NCBI GenBank assembly: GCA_002170885.2
Contig: NHHR02000013.1
Span: 79,986-142,899, forward strand
Source of the DNA: Rhizobiales bacterium TMED168
GTDB taxonomy: Bacteria; Pseudomonadota; Alphaproteobacteria; MED-G09
Length of the DNA stretch: 62,914 nt
Reading direction: 5' to 3'
Shown: in pieces, positions 38,304 through 47,163 of the stretch
Layout: the number at the start of each line of letters is the position of its first letter
How positions within the stretch are numbered: position 1 is the stretch's first letter
Made by a program: the position numbers and the translations under genes
The notes under the pieces: generated by a model
The model's input: the letters and a program-made list of their open reading frames with translations, nothing else
Told to the model about the DNA's origin: nothing
The model's database searches: none

Positions 38304-38687
38304 TTGATTTATCCTTTAATAATATTTTTTCTAGTTTTGCCTATCATTGAAATATGGGCACTTATAAAGCTTGGTGGTTATTTTGGCTTTATCGGAACCT
38401 TAGTTTTAATAATCGGTACAGCTATTATAGGCATATTTGTTGCGAAGCAACAGGGTTTAGGATTATTTTTTTCGCTACAATCGAAGTTAGCTCAGGGTAA
38501 ACAAGCACTTCCTGAGGTGGTTGAGGGTATAGCGCTTCTTTTAGGGGCGCTATTTTTTATTATACCAGGAGCTGTAACAGATATATTTGGTATTGTGCTA
38601 ATAGTACCAAGTATTAGACGATCAATTATAAAAATTATCATCAATAAGATAATAATGGAGCTAAGAAAGAGAGAAAATAGGTATTAG
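38304..38687 (+). CDS. fxsA: FxsA-family membrane protein
   Basis: A 127-residue membrane protein with three to four hydrophobic segments and the family-like stretch LPIIEIWALIKLGGYFGFIGTL. It was named in E. coli for suppressing F exclusion of phage T7; the normal role is unknown. It starts with TTG at 38304, with GGAG five bases upstream (38295-38298). The stop TAG overlaps the dnaQ stop on the other strand. The secB gene usually found near fxsA and dnaQ in alphaproteobacteria is absent. Confidence 0.88.
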   Translation: MIYPLIIFFLVLPIIEIWALIKLGGYFGFIGTLVLIIGTAIIGIFVAKQQGLGLFFSLQSKLAQGKQALPEVVEGIALLLGALFFIIPGAVTDIFGIVLIVPSIRRSIIKIIINKIIMELRKRENRY

Positions 38688-39376
38688 CCATTTTTGAGCC
38701 AAATAGACTGCTTAGGGAATGACAAGAGAAACTCCTTATGATTTTTTTCATCAGCTTCTGAGATCCTTGGCTCCAATTTTTTTTTCCTTGATAACTGGCT
38801 AATGTATGACTTGTTAATTCTATTAACTGGTGATCTAGTGATTGAAGATAATTCAAAATTGGGCTCTTTCCCTCCAACAAGCTCAAGATAAACCTCGGCC
38901 AAAAGCTCTGAGTCTAAAAGCGCTCCATGAAGCTCTCTGTTTGAGTTGTCTATGGAAAACCTTTTGCAAAGAGCATCTAAGCTATTTCTCGCCCCAGGAT
39001 ATTTAGTCCGCGCTATTTTTAATGTATCGACAACCCTATTAGTTTTTATTTTTTCTTTTTTGGCCCTAGATAATTCACTGTTTAAAAAGCCAACATCAAA
39101 GTCAGCATTGTGAGCAACCAAAGTACTGCTTCCGATAAAACTAAGAAAGTCATCAGCTACATCAATAAATTTTGGCTTATCAACCAAAAATTCATTGGTT
39201 AGGCCATGAACTTTTTCAGCTCCTGGGTCCATTTGTTTTTCAGGATTTAAATAAACCTGAAATGTGTTGCTTGTTGGTACATGATTAATAAGCTCAACAC
39301 ACCCAATTTCTACAACTCTATCGCCGTTATCAGGGCTAAGCCCAGTCGTTTCAGTATCTAGTACAATTTCTCTCAT
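38684..39376 (-). CDS. dnaQ: DNA polymerase III epsilon subunit
   Basis: The 3'-5' proofreading exonuclease of the replicase. It has 230 residues with DEDDh motifs: VLDTETTGLS at the start, VAHNADFDVGFL near 93-104 and ELHGALLDSELLAEVYLEL near 148-166. It overlaps coaE by 4 bp. It lies about 3 kb from the predicted origin, as in the usual alphaproteobacterial order ppsR-maf-aroE-coaE-dnaQ. Confidence 0.95.
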   Translation of the reverse strand: MREIVLDTETTGLSPDNGDRVVEIGCVELINHVPTSNTFQVYLNPEKQMDPGAEKVHGLTNEFLVDKPKFIDVADDFLSFIGSSTLVAHNADFDVGFLNSELSRAKKEKIKTNRVVDTLKIARTKYPGARNSLDALCKRFSIDNSNRELHGALLDSELLAEVYLELVGGKEPNFELSSITRSPVNRINKSYISQLSRKKKLEPRISEADEKNHKEFLLSFPKQSIWLKNG

Positions 39377-39960
39377 TTTAACTCTAATTTTTTTAAGATA
39401 TTTAAAACCTGTTTTTCAGCATCGTCAATACTTATAGATGTATCAACAACAAAATCAGCCATTTCACACTTTTTTTTATTTGGAATTTGAGAATTTAATA
39501 TTTTGTTAAATTTTTCTTCTGTCATATCTGGTCTTTTTAGGACCCTTTTTTTCTGTAATTTTTTTGATGTTGACACAACAACAATATAATCAACATTTTT
39601 TTCTCCGCCTGTTTCATATAGAAGGGGTATGTCTAAAACAATAGCCTTTGATTTTTTATATTTTTCAAAGAAAAACTTTCTATCAATAACTAAAAGAGGG
39701 TGAATAGCTTTTTCAAGTTTTTTTATATTTGAGGTATTTCCAACAACTTTATCGCCTAAAATCTTTCTATTAACAGATCCGTCTTTATTAATTGCTTCAG
39801 GGAATAAGTTTCTAACAGCAAGAGCTCCTTTGTTTCCTGGTTTATATAATTTATGGACAGAGGCATCTGCATCATAAACAGGTATACCTAAATTTGAGAA
39901 AATTTTTGCTGTCTCGCTTTTTCCCATTCCTATAGACCCTGTTAAGCCAATTTTAATCAT
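39373..39960 (-). CDS. coaE: Dephospho-CoA kinase
   Basis: Last step of CoA synthesis. It has 195 residues: P-loop GLTGSIGMGKSETAKIF at 5-21, then PVYDADASVHKLY and VVLDIPLLYETGGEK-type motifs (here IVLDIPLLYETGGEKNVDYI). The stop region overlaps the dnaQ ATG by 4 bp. It is 7 bp after aroE. Confidence 0.96.
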   Translation of the reverse strand: MIKIGLTGSIGMGKSETAKIFSNLGIPVYDADASVHKLYKPGNKGALAVRNLFPEAINKDGSVNRKILGDKVVGNTSNIKKLEKAIHPLLVIDRKFFFEKYKKSKAIVLDIPLLYETGGEKNVDYIVVVSTSKKLQKKRVLKRPDMTEEKFNKILNSQIPNKKKCEMADFVVDTSISIDDAEKQVLNILKKLELK

Positions 39961-39967
39961 TCACAAA

Positions 39968-40795
39968 TTACCTCATAAACTTTTTCATATAATTTTTTAA
40001 ACTTTCTGTAACTATTGGCTTTTTACCATAAAAGGCCTCAAAAGCAGGAACTGCTTGATATAAAAGCATGCCCATACCCCCCAAAGTTTTGATACCTAGC
40101 TTTTTAGCCGCAATTATATTTTTTGTTTTATATGGGTTATAAACAATATCAGCAAATACGTCTAAACCCCGATATTTCTTAAAATCTATTTTTAAATCTC
40201 CTTTTGTGCCAAGCATGCCTACAGAAGTTGCGTTTATTAGAATTGTAAAACCATTTTGGTGGTTGTTTATATCTTTTAATTCTAAGGCACTGGCTCTAAT
40301 TCCAGCGCTCTTAATAAAATTTTCAGCTCGTTTAATATTTCTATTAAAAAAAATTATTTTTTTCGGGCTAAACTTATCTAAGGCGTAAGCAATACTTTTT
40401 GCTGCTCCACCCGCTCCGATTATAGCAATACTCGAGTTGGAAAGCTTAATATTAGGAAAGCTTTCTTTAATGCTTTCCACAAAACCCTCCCCATCTGTAT
40501 TGCGGCCCTCTAATAGACCGTTTTTTACTGTAAGTAAATTTACGGCGCCTAATATTTTTGCGTTTTTTGTTAGTTTATCGCAAAGTTTTGAAGCTGACTC
40601 TTTGTGTGGAATAGTTATATTTAAACCACAATAATGATTTTTTTTTAAATCTAAAATAAATTTAGCCAGGTCGTCTGGTTTCAACTCGACTTTATCATAA
40701 GAGCCACGGATATGATATTCATTTAGCCAAAAGTTGTGAATTTTTGGTGACCAACTATGAATTATTGGAAATCCTATAACGGCGGCTTTTTTCAT
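39968..40795 (-). CDS. aroE: Shikimate dehydrogenase
   Basis: NADPH-dependent reduction of 3-dehydroshikimate in aromatic amino-acid synthesis. It has 275 residues with IIHSWSPKIHN at the start, GLNITIPHKESA (catalytic Lys), the NADP loop IIGAGGAAKSIAYAL and GMGMLLYQAVPAFEAFYG near the end. It overlaps the maf stop by one base. Confidence 0.96.
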   Translation of the reverse strand: MKKAAVIGFPIIHSWSPKIHNFWLNEYHIRGSYDKVELKPDDLAKFILDLKKNHYCGLNITIPHKESASKLCDKLTKNAKILGAVNLLTVKNGLLEGRNTDGEGFVESIKESFPNIKLSNSSIAIIGAGGAAKSIAYALDKFSPKKIIFFNRNIKRAENFIKSAGIRASALELKDINNHQNGFTILINATSVGMLGTKGDLKIDFKKYRGLDVFADIVYNPYKTKNIIAAKKLGIKTLGGMGMLLYQAVPAFEAFYGKKPIVTESLKNYMKKFMR

Positions 40796-41403
40796 TATTT
40801 TTCTATCCCTTTAGCATTGAGCTTCCTAAGCTTTTCCATTAATGGTAGAAGCGGAAGACCTAATATCGAAAAAAAATCACCTTCAATCTTTGAAAATAAT
40901 TGTGCGCCTTTGTTTTCAATGGAGTATCCACCTGCTGAAAGCTTAACATCTTTTCCAACATCCCTGAGATAGCTTTCTAAAAATTTTTCAGAAAATTTTC
41001 GCATTTTCATTTTTGGAGATTGCTCGTTTTTCCATATAATTTTATTATTAAAAAAGATAACTGTTGCAGAGTTTAAGTAATGTGTTTTACCCCTAAAAAG
41101 CAGTAAATTTTTTTTTGCTTCTTTTAGATTTTTTGGCTTATTAAAAACTTTTCCGTTAAAAGATAAGACTTGGTCTGCCCCTATAACAAAGCAATTATTC
41201 CTTATTTTTGAAATAGCTTGAGCTTTTTCTTTAGCCAAGATTAAAGCAAGATCTCTAGGTTTACCTTTATAATTTTTTTTTGTTTTTTCTTCGTCCACAC
41301 CCGAGTTAAGTGCTGTGTACTTGACACCAGCTAACTTTAAGATATTTTTTCTAGACTTAGACGTTGATGCTAATATTATTTTACTATCTTTTGTTTTACA
41401 CAT
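40795..41403 (-). CDS. maf: Maf-type nucleoside triphosphate pyrophosphatase
   Basis: Nucleotide-hydrolysing house-cleaning enzyme of 202 residues. It begins with IILASTSKSRKNILKLAG, and has VIGADQVLSFNGKVFNKP around 74-91 and KLSAGGYSIENKGA near 154. The substrate (dTTP/UTP or modified NTPs) cannot be told from sequence alone. It overlaps ppsR by 8 bp, suggesting coupled translation. Confidence 0.92.
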   Translation of the reverse strand: MCKTKDSKIILASTSKSRKNILKLAGVKYTALNSGVDEEKTKKNYKGKPRDLALILAKEKAQAISKIRNNCFVIGADQVLSFNGKVFNKPKNLKEAKKNLLLFRGKTHYLNSATVIFFNNKIIWKNEQSPKMKMRKFSEKFLESYLRDVGKDVKLSAGGYSIENKGAQLFSKIEGDFFSILGLPLLPLMEKLRKLNAKGIEK

Positions 41404-42232
41404 TTTTTTGTTCTTTCTGCGATAAAATGTTCATTATTGCTGATGAGGTTTCCTCAACTGACCTTCTTGTAATGTCTATAACAGGCCACCCTTTGTTCGC
41501 AAAAATTCTTTTAGCTGCAGTTATTTCCTCTTCAACTTTATGGATATCGATATAATCATTATCTACGACACTAATGCCAAGAGTTGCAGATCTTTTTCTC
41601 CTAATTTCTACGAGTGCATGTGCTGACGTAATAAGTGCAACAACTTGTGTGTTCTTAATCGCATTAAGCTCATCCGATATGCCAATGTGTGGCACTAATG
41701 GATAATTTGCAGCTTTTATTCCTTGATTGGCCAAATAAATGCATGTTGGAGTTTTTGATGTTCTGCTAACACCCACAACTATTACATCAGCTTCTTCTAG
41801 ATTTATTTGGCCTTGACCATCGTCATGTTCTAAAGTGTAATTAATGGCTTCAATTCTTTTAAAATAATCATCGTTCAAAATATGCTGGCCGCCCGGTTTG
41901 TTAATAGCCTTAATTCCTGTATATTTTTCTAAAAGGCTGACTATATTTTCCATTACAGGGAAATAAGGAATATTTTCTTTCTTACAGAATTTTTCAAGTT
42001 TTTCTCTTACTTCTTCTTCTACTAATGTACAAAAAACAACACCTTTATCAATTCTTATTGTTTCTAGAACTCTATTTAATTGAGTAATTGTTCGAACCAT
42101 TGGATATGTCTTTTCCTGATAATCAAGTTCGGTAAACTGAGCTGCAGCTGCGCTTGAAACGGCTCTTAAAGTTACTCCGGTTGAATCGGATATTAAATGT
42201 AAAGTTAAGGATTTTCTTATTTCTTTTTTCAT
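41396..42232 (-). CDS. ppsR: Pyruvate,phosphate dikinase / PEP synthase regulatory protein (DUF299)
   Basis: Bifunctional ADP-dependent kinase and phosphorylase that switches PPDK or PEP synthase off and on. It has 278 residues: SDSTGVTLRAVSSAAAAQF near 15-33, a P-loop-like GVSRTSKT at 154-161 and NQGIKAANYPLVP. The target enzyme is not in the window. It is the first gene left of the candidate origin, the same place held by its family in other alphaproteobacteria as far as I recall. Confidence 0.93.
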   Translation of the reverse strand: MKKEIRKSLTLHLISDSTGVTLRAVSSAAAAQFTELDYQEKTYPMVRTITQLNRVLETIRIDKGVVFCTLVEEEVREKLEKFCKKENIPYFPVMENIVSLLEKYTGIKAINKPGGQHILNDDYFKRIEAINYTLEHDDGQGQINLEEADVIVVGVSRTSKTPTCIYLANQGIKAANYPLVPHIGISDELNAIKNTQVVALITSAHALVEIRRKRSATLGISVVDNDYIDIHKVEEEITAAKRIFANKGWPVIDITRRSVEETSSAIMNILSQKEQKNV

Positions 42233-42272
42233 AGTATTAATAACTTGTTCACAACATGTTGATATAAGTATT

Positions 42273-42301
42273 ATTTTATAGAATTATAATAAACTATACA
42301 A
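42273..42301 (-). promoter_or_regulatory. Candidate promoter of ppsR-maf-aroE-coaE-dnaQ
   Basis: On the minus strand TTGTAT (42301-42296) and TAAAAT (42278-42273) are 17 bases apart, about 40 bp before the ppsR ATG. The region is so AT-rich that chance matches are likely, so confidence is moderate. A DnaA-box-like element lies between this promoter and the gene. Confidence 0.45.
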
Positions 42302-42377
42302 TTAAACATAATCTAATGTTTTTTTTTCAACACATAATATTATAACAATAAAGATGGTGATCTTATTATTTATATTT

Positions 42378-42386
42378 TTATCAACA
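42378..42386 (+). promoter_or_regulatory. DnaA-box-like 9-mer
   Basis: TTATCAACA differs from the consensus TTATCCACA at one position. It is the best forward-strand match in the candidate origin. Confidence 0.55.
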
Positions 42387-42459
42387 TAATTAACACTTTT
42401 AATTAATTGTAAAATCTATGTTTGTTATTAAGTTGTTAGTTAATCTTTAAAATTTTTAT

Positions 42460-42468
42460 TGTGGATTA
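42460..42468 (-). promoter_or_regulatory. DnaA-box-like 9-mer
   Basis: TGTGGATTA is, on the minus strand, TAATCCACA, one mismatch from TTATCCACA, with the TCCACA core intact. It is the strongest candidate DnaA site seen in the gap. Confidence 0.6.
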
Positions 42469-42570
42469 GTCATGTATACTTTATTAATCCCCAATATAAC
42501 TGTTACTACTACATAATCTATATATATATATAGTATATTTGATAGATATTAATTAATAAAAAATATAATT

Positions 42571-42599
42571 TTGACTAAAATAACTTATATATATATAAT
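42571..42599 (+). promoter_or_regulatory. Sigma-70-type promoter of rho
   Basis: TTGACT at 42571-42576 and perfect TATAAT at 42594-42599, separated by the ideal 17 bases. Transcription would begin near 42606, giving a leader of about 36 bases before the rho ATG. This is the best promoter seen in the window; it probably drives rho and perhaps mnmE and the following genes. Confidence 0.8.
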
Positions 42600-42641
42600 A
42601 TAGGATCTTATAAAAAACTTCATTACATTCATGGAAAATTT

Positions 42642-43907
42642 ATGAAAGAACTTAAATTACAAGATCTTAAAGAAAAATCAGCAGGTGATTTAATAGAATT
42701 TGCTAAAAAAAATGGTGTAGAAAATGCTAGCTCTTTAAGAAAGCAAGAATTGTATTTTGCTATTTTACAAAACTTAGCAGATCAAGAAATAGAAATTCTT
42801 GGTCAAGGTGTTATAGAGGTACTTCAAGACGGTTTTGGCTTTTTAAGATCATCAGACGCTAATTATTTACCTGGACCTGATGATATTTATATCAGTCCAT
42901 CACAAATAAGAAAATTTTCATTGAGAACAGGTGATACGGTTGAGGGATACATTAGGGGACCTAAAGAGGGAGAGAGATATTTCGCACTTGTTAAGGTAAA
43001 TTTGATTAACTTTGAAGATCCAAAAAATATGAGGACAAAAGTTCATTTTGATAATTTAACACCTTTATATCCAGAGGAAGCCTTAACAATGGAGATTTTG
43101 GAAGAAGAAAAAAAAGATCTTTCAGATAGAATTATAGATATTGTTGCTCCATTAGGTAAAGGACAAAGAGCTTTAATTGTTTCGCCACCAAGAACAGGAA
43201 AAACAGTTCTCCTACAAAATATAGCTAACTCTATTACGAAAAATCAACCCGAGTGTTACTTAATTGTTTTATTAATTGATGAGCGTCCAGAAGAAGTGAC
43301 AGATATGCAAAGATCTGTTGACGGTGAAGTTGTTTCTTCAACATTTGACGAGCCAGCGACAAGGCATGTAGCTGTTTCAGAAATGGTTATGGAAAAAGCT
43401 AAAAGGTTAGTTGAGCATGGCCGTGATGTTGTTATACTCCTAGATTCAATAACAAGGCTCGGCAGAGCATTTAACACTGTAGTACCCTCATCTGGGAAAG
43501 TTCTAACAGGAGGTGTTGACGCCAATGCACTCCAAAGGCCGAAGAGGTTCTTCGGTGCAGCAAGGAACATTGAAGAGGGTGGATCGCTTACAATTATCTC
43601 AACAGCCTTAATTGATACTGGTAGTAGAATGGACGAGGTAATCTTTGAAGAATTTAAAGGTACTGGAAACTCAGAAGTTGTTCTTGACAGAAAGATGGCA
43701 GACAAAAGAGTTTTTCCCGCAATAGACATTATGAAATCTGGCACTCGTAAAGAAGAGCTTCTTTTAGATAAAGAAAAACTTCATAAAATATACGTACTTA
43801 GAAGAATTCTTGATCCTATGGGAACAGTTGATGCAATTGAATTTCTTTTAGATAAACTCAGTCAAACACAGTCTAATGATGAGTTTTATGACTCCATGAA
43901 CACATAA
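42642..43907 (+). CDS. rho: Transcription termination factor Rho
   Basis: Hexameric RNA helicase that ends transcription. It has 421 residues: RNA-binding cold-shock-like domain (about 50-125, GFGFLRS), Walker A near 182-189 (PPRTGKTV), Walker B region [12 protein letters not shown] and [14 protein letters not shown]. It is full length with no insertion. With so few intrinsic terminators in the window, Rho probably carries much of the termination load. It lies directly right of the candidate origin; hemE, often there, is absent. Confidence 0.97.
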   Translation: MKELKLQDLKEKSAGDLIEFAKKNGVENASSLRKQELYFAILQNLADQEIEILGQGVIEVLQDGFGFLRSSDANYLPGPDDIYISPSQIRKFSLRTGDTVEGYIRGPKEGERYFALVKVNLINFEDPKNMRTKVHFDNLTPLYPEEALTMEILEEEKKDLSDRIIDIVAPLGKGQRALIVSPPRTGKTVLLQNIANSITKNQPECYLIVLLIDERPEEVTDMQRSVDGEVVSSTFDEPATRHVAVSEMVMEKAKRLVEHGRDVVILLDSITRLGRAFNTVVPSSGKVLTGGVDANALQRPKRFFGAARNIEEGGSLTIISTALIDTGSRMDEVIFEEFKGTGNSEVVLDRKMADKRVFPAIDIMKSGTRKEELLLDKEKLHKIYVLRRILDPMGTVDAIEFLLDKLSQTQSNDEFYDSMNT

Positions 43908-43913
43908 GTAAAC

Positions 43914-45212
43914 ATGACAATATATGCTCTTTCAACTGTTCCAGGAAAATCAGGAGTAGCAATTATCCGAGTATCTGGCAAGCTAGCAAAAAAGACAATA
44001 AAAATTTTAACGAAAAAAAATACTAAGCCGAGAAATGCTACGCTCTGCAAAATTTATGATAATAAAAACAAAATCATCGATGAAGCTGTTGTTATCTATT
44101 ATGAAAACGATAAAAGTTTTACAGGCGAACCTGTTGCTGAATTTCAAACGCACGGTAGTCTATCTGTATTATCAAAATTGCTTGATGAACTCTCACTTAT
44201 TAAAGGTCTAAGACAAGCTGAGCCAGGAGAATTTACGAAAAAAGCCTATTTATCTGGTAAGATAAATCTTGTACAAGCAGAAGGGCTTGCTGACTTAATA
44301 GATTCAGAAACAGAGAAACAGAGAGAGCAAGCACTTCTTCATTACGGCAGTGAAGTTACTGATAAATACTTACGATGGTCTGAACAATTAAAAACGTCTC
44401 TCGCACTCATAGAGGCATCAATTGATTTTTCAGATGAAGATATACCTAAAAATCTTTTACGCGATATTAAGGGCATATCTAGTAAAATAAAAAAAGAAAT
44501 GTCAAAATTTTTAGAGACCGAGAAAAATGCTCATATCTTGAAAGATGGTATAAAAATTGCCATCATTGGTAAAACAAATTCAGGAAAGTCAAGTTTAATC
44601 AATTACTTATCGAGAGAAAAAATTTCAATTGTATCCCATAAACCAGGTACAACAAGAGATATTTTGCGATCCCAGAGAATTTTTTTAGGAATTCCAGTTA
44701 CAATTATTGATACAGCTGGCATTAGAAATTCTCAAGATGCTATTGAGAAAGAAGGCTTAGAAATGGCAAAAAAAGAACAAAAATTAGCTCACATTAAGGT
44801 TTATTTAGGTTCTAATAACGAGAAAAACCCGTTTCAAGGTGTTGATATGGATGTTTCTGATAATGATATTGTCGTAATAAACAAAACAGATCTCAAGAAG
44901 AAGCATAATTTTAGTCCAAATATTTCTATTTCTCTTAAAGATAATAGAAAAGTTAGCCTTTTCGAGAAAAAATTAGAAAAAAAGATAAAAAATATTGCCT
45001 CCACAAACACTGGGGCCTTTCTGACAAAGAAAAGACAAAAGACTCATCTTATAAAAGCAATAGAGTTACTAGATATGATTGATGGTAGTGATCTTGAAAT
45101 AATTTCTTTACATACAAGAGAGGCCTTAAAAAATATTGACAGCATTACAACTGAAACAGACAACGAAGAGGTTTTGGGAATAATTTTTAGTAAATTTTGT
45201 ATAGGGAAATAG
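43914..45212 (+). CDS. mnmE: tRNA modification GTPase MnmE
   Basis: With MnmG installs the cmnm5 group on wobble U34. It has 432 residues: N-terminal tetrahydrofolate-binding domain (1 to about 117, QAEPGEFTKKAYLSGK), helical domain, and an inserted G domain with GKTNSGKSS (219-227), DTAGI and NKTDL. It ends in the conserved FCIGK, whose cysteine is typical of the family. It is 6 bp after rho and 93 bp before mnmG; a parS site lies in that gap. Confidence 0.97.
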   Translation: MTIYALSTVPGKSGVAIIRVSGKLAKKTIKILTKKNTKPRNATLCKIYDNKNKIIDEAVVIYYENDKSFTGEPVAEFQTHGSLSVLSKLLDELSLIKGLRQAEPGEFTKKAYLSGKINLVQAEGLADLIDSETEKQREQALLHYGSEVTDKYLRWSEQLKTSLALIEASIDFSDEDIPKNLLRDIKGISSKIKKEMSKFLETEKNAHILKDGIKIAIIGKTNSGKSSLINYLSREKISIVSHKPGTTRDILRSQRIFLGIPVTIIDTAGIRNSQDAIEKEGLEMAKKEQKLAHIKVYLGSNNEKNPFQGVDMDVSDNDIVVINKTDLKKKHNFSPNISISLKDNRKVSLFEKKLEKKIKNIASTNTGAFLTKKRQKTHLIKAIELLDMIDGSDLEIISLHTREALKNIDSITTETDNEEVLGIIFSKFCIGK

Positions 45213-45214
45213 AT

Positions 45215-45230
45215 TGTTTCACGTGAAACA
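45215..45230. promoter_or_regulatory. parS centromere site
   Basis: A perfect 16-bp palindrome, TGTTTCACGTGAAACA, identical to the classic bacterial parS consensus bound by ParB. It begins two bases after the mnmE stop, 2.6 kb from the candidate origin and 2.5 kb upstream of parA. It is the only full match I saw; I did not search mechanically. Confidence 0.95.
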
Positions 45231-45240
45231 ATTAAGTCAA

Positions 45241-45263
45241 AAGTTAATTCCAATAATTAACTT
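45241..45263. repeat. Perfect inverted repeat between parS and mnmG
   Basis: AAGTTAATT and AATTAACTT, nine base pairs with a 5-base loop CCAAT. It is A+T-rich and has no U-tract after it, so it is not a normal terminator. It lies 11 bp after parS in the mnmE-mnmG gap; role unknown. Confidence 0.5.
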
Positions 45264-45305
45264 AATATTTCTTGATAACAATAAATTTTACTATTATTAA
45301 TAGTA

Positions 45306-47162
45306 ATGGTTAAATATGACGTTATTATTATTGGTGGTGGTCATGCCGGCTGTGAAGCTGCCGCAGCATCCGCAAGAATGGGCGCTAAAACCGCTCTTAT
45401 AACAAATAAAATTGAAACAATTGGCGCATTGTCTTGTAATCCAGCCATGGGGGGGATTGGAAAAGGTCACTTAATTAGAGAAATAGATGCTCTTGACGGG
45501 ATAATAGGAAGGATTTCCGATTTATCCGGCATCCATTTCCAGGTATTGAATAAAAGAAAGGGCCCAGCCGTCCAAGGTCCAAGAGCGCAAATAGACAGAG
45601 AGCTTTATTCAAAACATATGAAAAATGAGCTAATAAACACTCCTCTGCTAGACATAATAGAAAACTCTGTTCAAAATTTAATTATCAAACAAGGTAAAAA
45701 CATTAAAGGGGTTATTTGTGAAGATGGATTAGAGGTTTTTGCACTATCAACAGTACTTACAACAGGAACTTTCTTAAATGGTGTTATTCACTGTGGTAAA
45801 AAAACAACACCAGGCGGAAGAATTGGAGAACCGCCATCTACTGGTCTTTCTCAAGCTTTAAAAAGTTTCGGTCTAAATCTTGGAAGGTTAAAAACCGGAA
45901 CACCAGCTAGACTCTTTTCATCATCTATTGATTTTTCTTTGTTGGAAAAACAAGACGGCGATAAAATTCCTGAGACATTTTCTTATCTTTCTTCTGAAAT
46001 TGTTAATGATCAGCTCCCTTGTTATATAACAAGGACAACAAAAGAAACCCACAGGATTATAAAAAAAAATATTCTAAAGTCTTCTATCAATTACGGAAAT
46101 ATTTCTGGCATAGGACCAAGATATTGTCCGTCTGTTGAAGACAAGGTGGAGAGATTTTCTGACAAAAATAGCCATCAAATTTTTCTTGAGCCCGAAGGCC
46201 TAAATAGCCAGCTTGTTTACCCAAATGGAATATCAACCTCTCTTCCGGAAAAGATACAAGATGAATTCATAAAAACCATTCCCGGTTTGGAAAATGTAAA
46301 AATTGAGAAATATGGTTATGCAATTGAATATGATTACATTGATCCGCGTGAGCTTAATCATTGTCTAGAATTAAAGAAAACAAAAGGGCTTTGGCTTGCT
46401 GGGCAAATAAACGGAACAACTGGTTACGAAGAGGCAGCTGCACAAGGTCTAATAGCCGGAACAAACGCAGCATCTAAAAGTTTAAATAAGCAAAAGCTTC
46501 TTTTGGATAGAGCTGATGGTTATATAGGTGTTCTGATAGATGATTTAGTTGTAAAAGGTGTCTCTGAGCCTTACAGAATGTTTACCTCAAGATCAGAATA
46601 TAGGTTAAGTTTGAGGGCAGATAATGCTGATGAAAGGCTTACAGATATAGGTATAAAAGTAGGTCTTATTAGCAGAAAAAGACAAAACCTTTGGAGAAAA
46701 AAGAAAAAGAAGCTCTCAGTTATCAGAAAAAATCTTAAAGATCTTAAAATTTCTCCAAACCTTGCAAATAAAAAAGGTCTTAAAATTAACCTTGATGGAA
46801 AAAAACGTTCAGCTTTTGAATTATTAAGTTATCCTGAAATTGGTTACAATGATTTAAGGATTTTTTGGCCAAATCTTGAGGACTTGCCTTATCAAATTGA
46901 AAAAACAATATGTGCAGAAGCACTTTATGACAGGTATCTTATAAGACAGCAACTTGACATAGAAAAATTTAGAAAAGATGAAACAAAAAAAATAAATCCA
47001 AATATTAATTATAAAAGTATTGTGGGGTTATCTAATGAGAATAAAGAGAAATTAACTAAATTAAGACCAGAAACTCTTGGCCACGCTCAAAGAATAGATG
47101 GAATTACGCCTGCAGCCATAGGATTAATAATATCGCATTTGAAAAATAAACAAAGGGCGTAA
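45306..47162 (+). CDS. mnmG: tRNA uridine-5-carboxymethylaminomethyl modification enzyme MnmG
   Basis: FAD-binding partner of MnmE. It has 618 residues: Rossmann motif [20 protein letters not shown] at the start, [43 protein letters not shown] segment (here [16 protein letters not shown]) and C-terminal helical domain ending [15 protein letters not shown]. Full length. The last codons contain AAAGGG, which can serve as ribosome-binding site for rsmG. Confidence 0.97.
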   Translation: MVKYDVIIIGGGHAGCEAAAASARMGAKTALITNKIETIGALSCNPAMGGIGKGHLIREIDALDGIIGRISDLSGIHFQVLNKRKGPAVQGPRAQIDRELYSKHMKNELINTPLLDIIENSVQNLIIKQGKNIKGVICEDGLEVFALSTVLTTGTFLNGVIHCGKKTTPGGRIGEPPSTGLSQALKSFGLNLGRLKTGTPARLFSSSIDFSLLEKQDGDKIPETFSYLSSEIVNDQLPCYITRTTKETHRIIKKNILKSSINYGNISGIGPRYCPSVEDKVERFSDKNSHQIFLEPEGLNSQLVYPNGISTSLPEKIQDEFIKTIPGLENVKIEKYGYAIEYDYIDPRELNHCLELKKTKGLWLAGQINGTTGYEEAAAQGLIAGTNAASKSLNKQKLLLDRADGYIGVLIDDLVVKGVSEPYRMFTSRSEYRLSLRADNADERLTDIGIKVGLISRKRQNLWRKKKKKLSVIRKNLKDLKISPNLANKKGLKINLDGKKRSAFELLSYPEIGYNDLRIFWPNLEDLPYQIEKTICAEALYDRYLIRQQLDIEKFRKDETKKINPNINYKSIVGLSNENKEKLTKLRPETLGHAQRIDGITPAAIGLIISHLKNKQRA

Positions 47163-47163
47163 A

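Larger units (their letters stand above)
42233..42641. other. Candidate chromosomal replication origin (oriC)
   Basis: The only gap above 300 bp: 409 bp between divergent ppsR and rho, almost entirely A+T. It holds several DnaA-box-like 9-mers: TTGTTCACA (42245-42253), TGTTGATAT (42257-42265), TTATCAACA (42378-42386) and TGTGGATTA (42460-42468). Alternating TA runs at about 42518-42541 and 42584-42602 could be an unwinding element. Gene direction flips here, and parS and parAB lie within 6 kb. The flanks match the origin neighbourhood of alphaproteobacteria. No tRNA or small gene is visible. Functional origin status is inferred. Confidence 0.75.

Noticed and set aside
42631..42645. Four-codon reading frame (MENL) overlapping the rho start as ATGA
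   Set aside because: No ribosome-binding site, and such short frames are common by chance in AT-rich DNA.
43256..43744. 162-codon open frame antisense to rho
   Set aside because: It is a low-complexity shadow of a highly conserved gene with no ribosome-binding site or family match.
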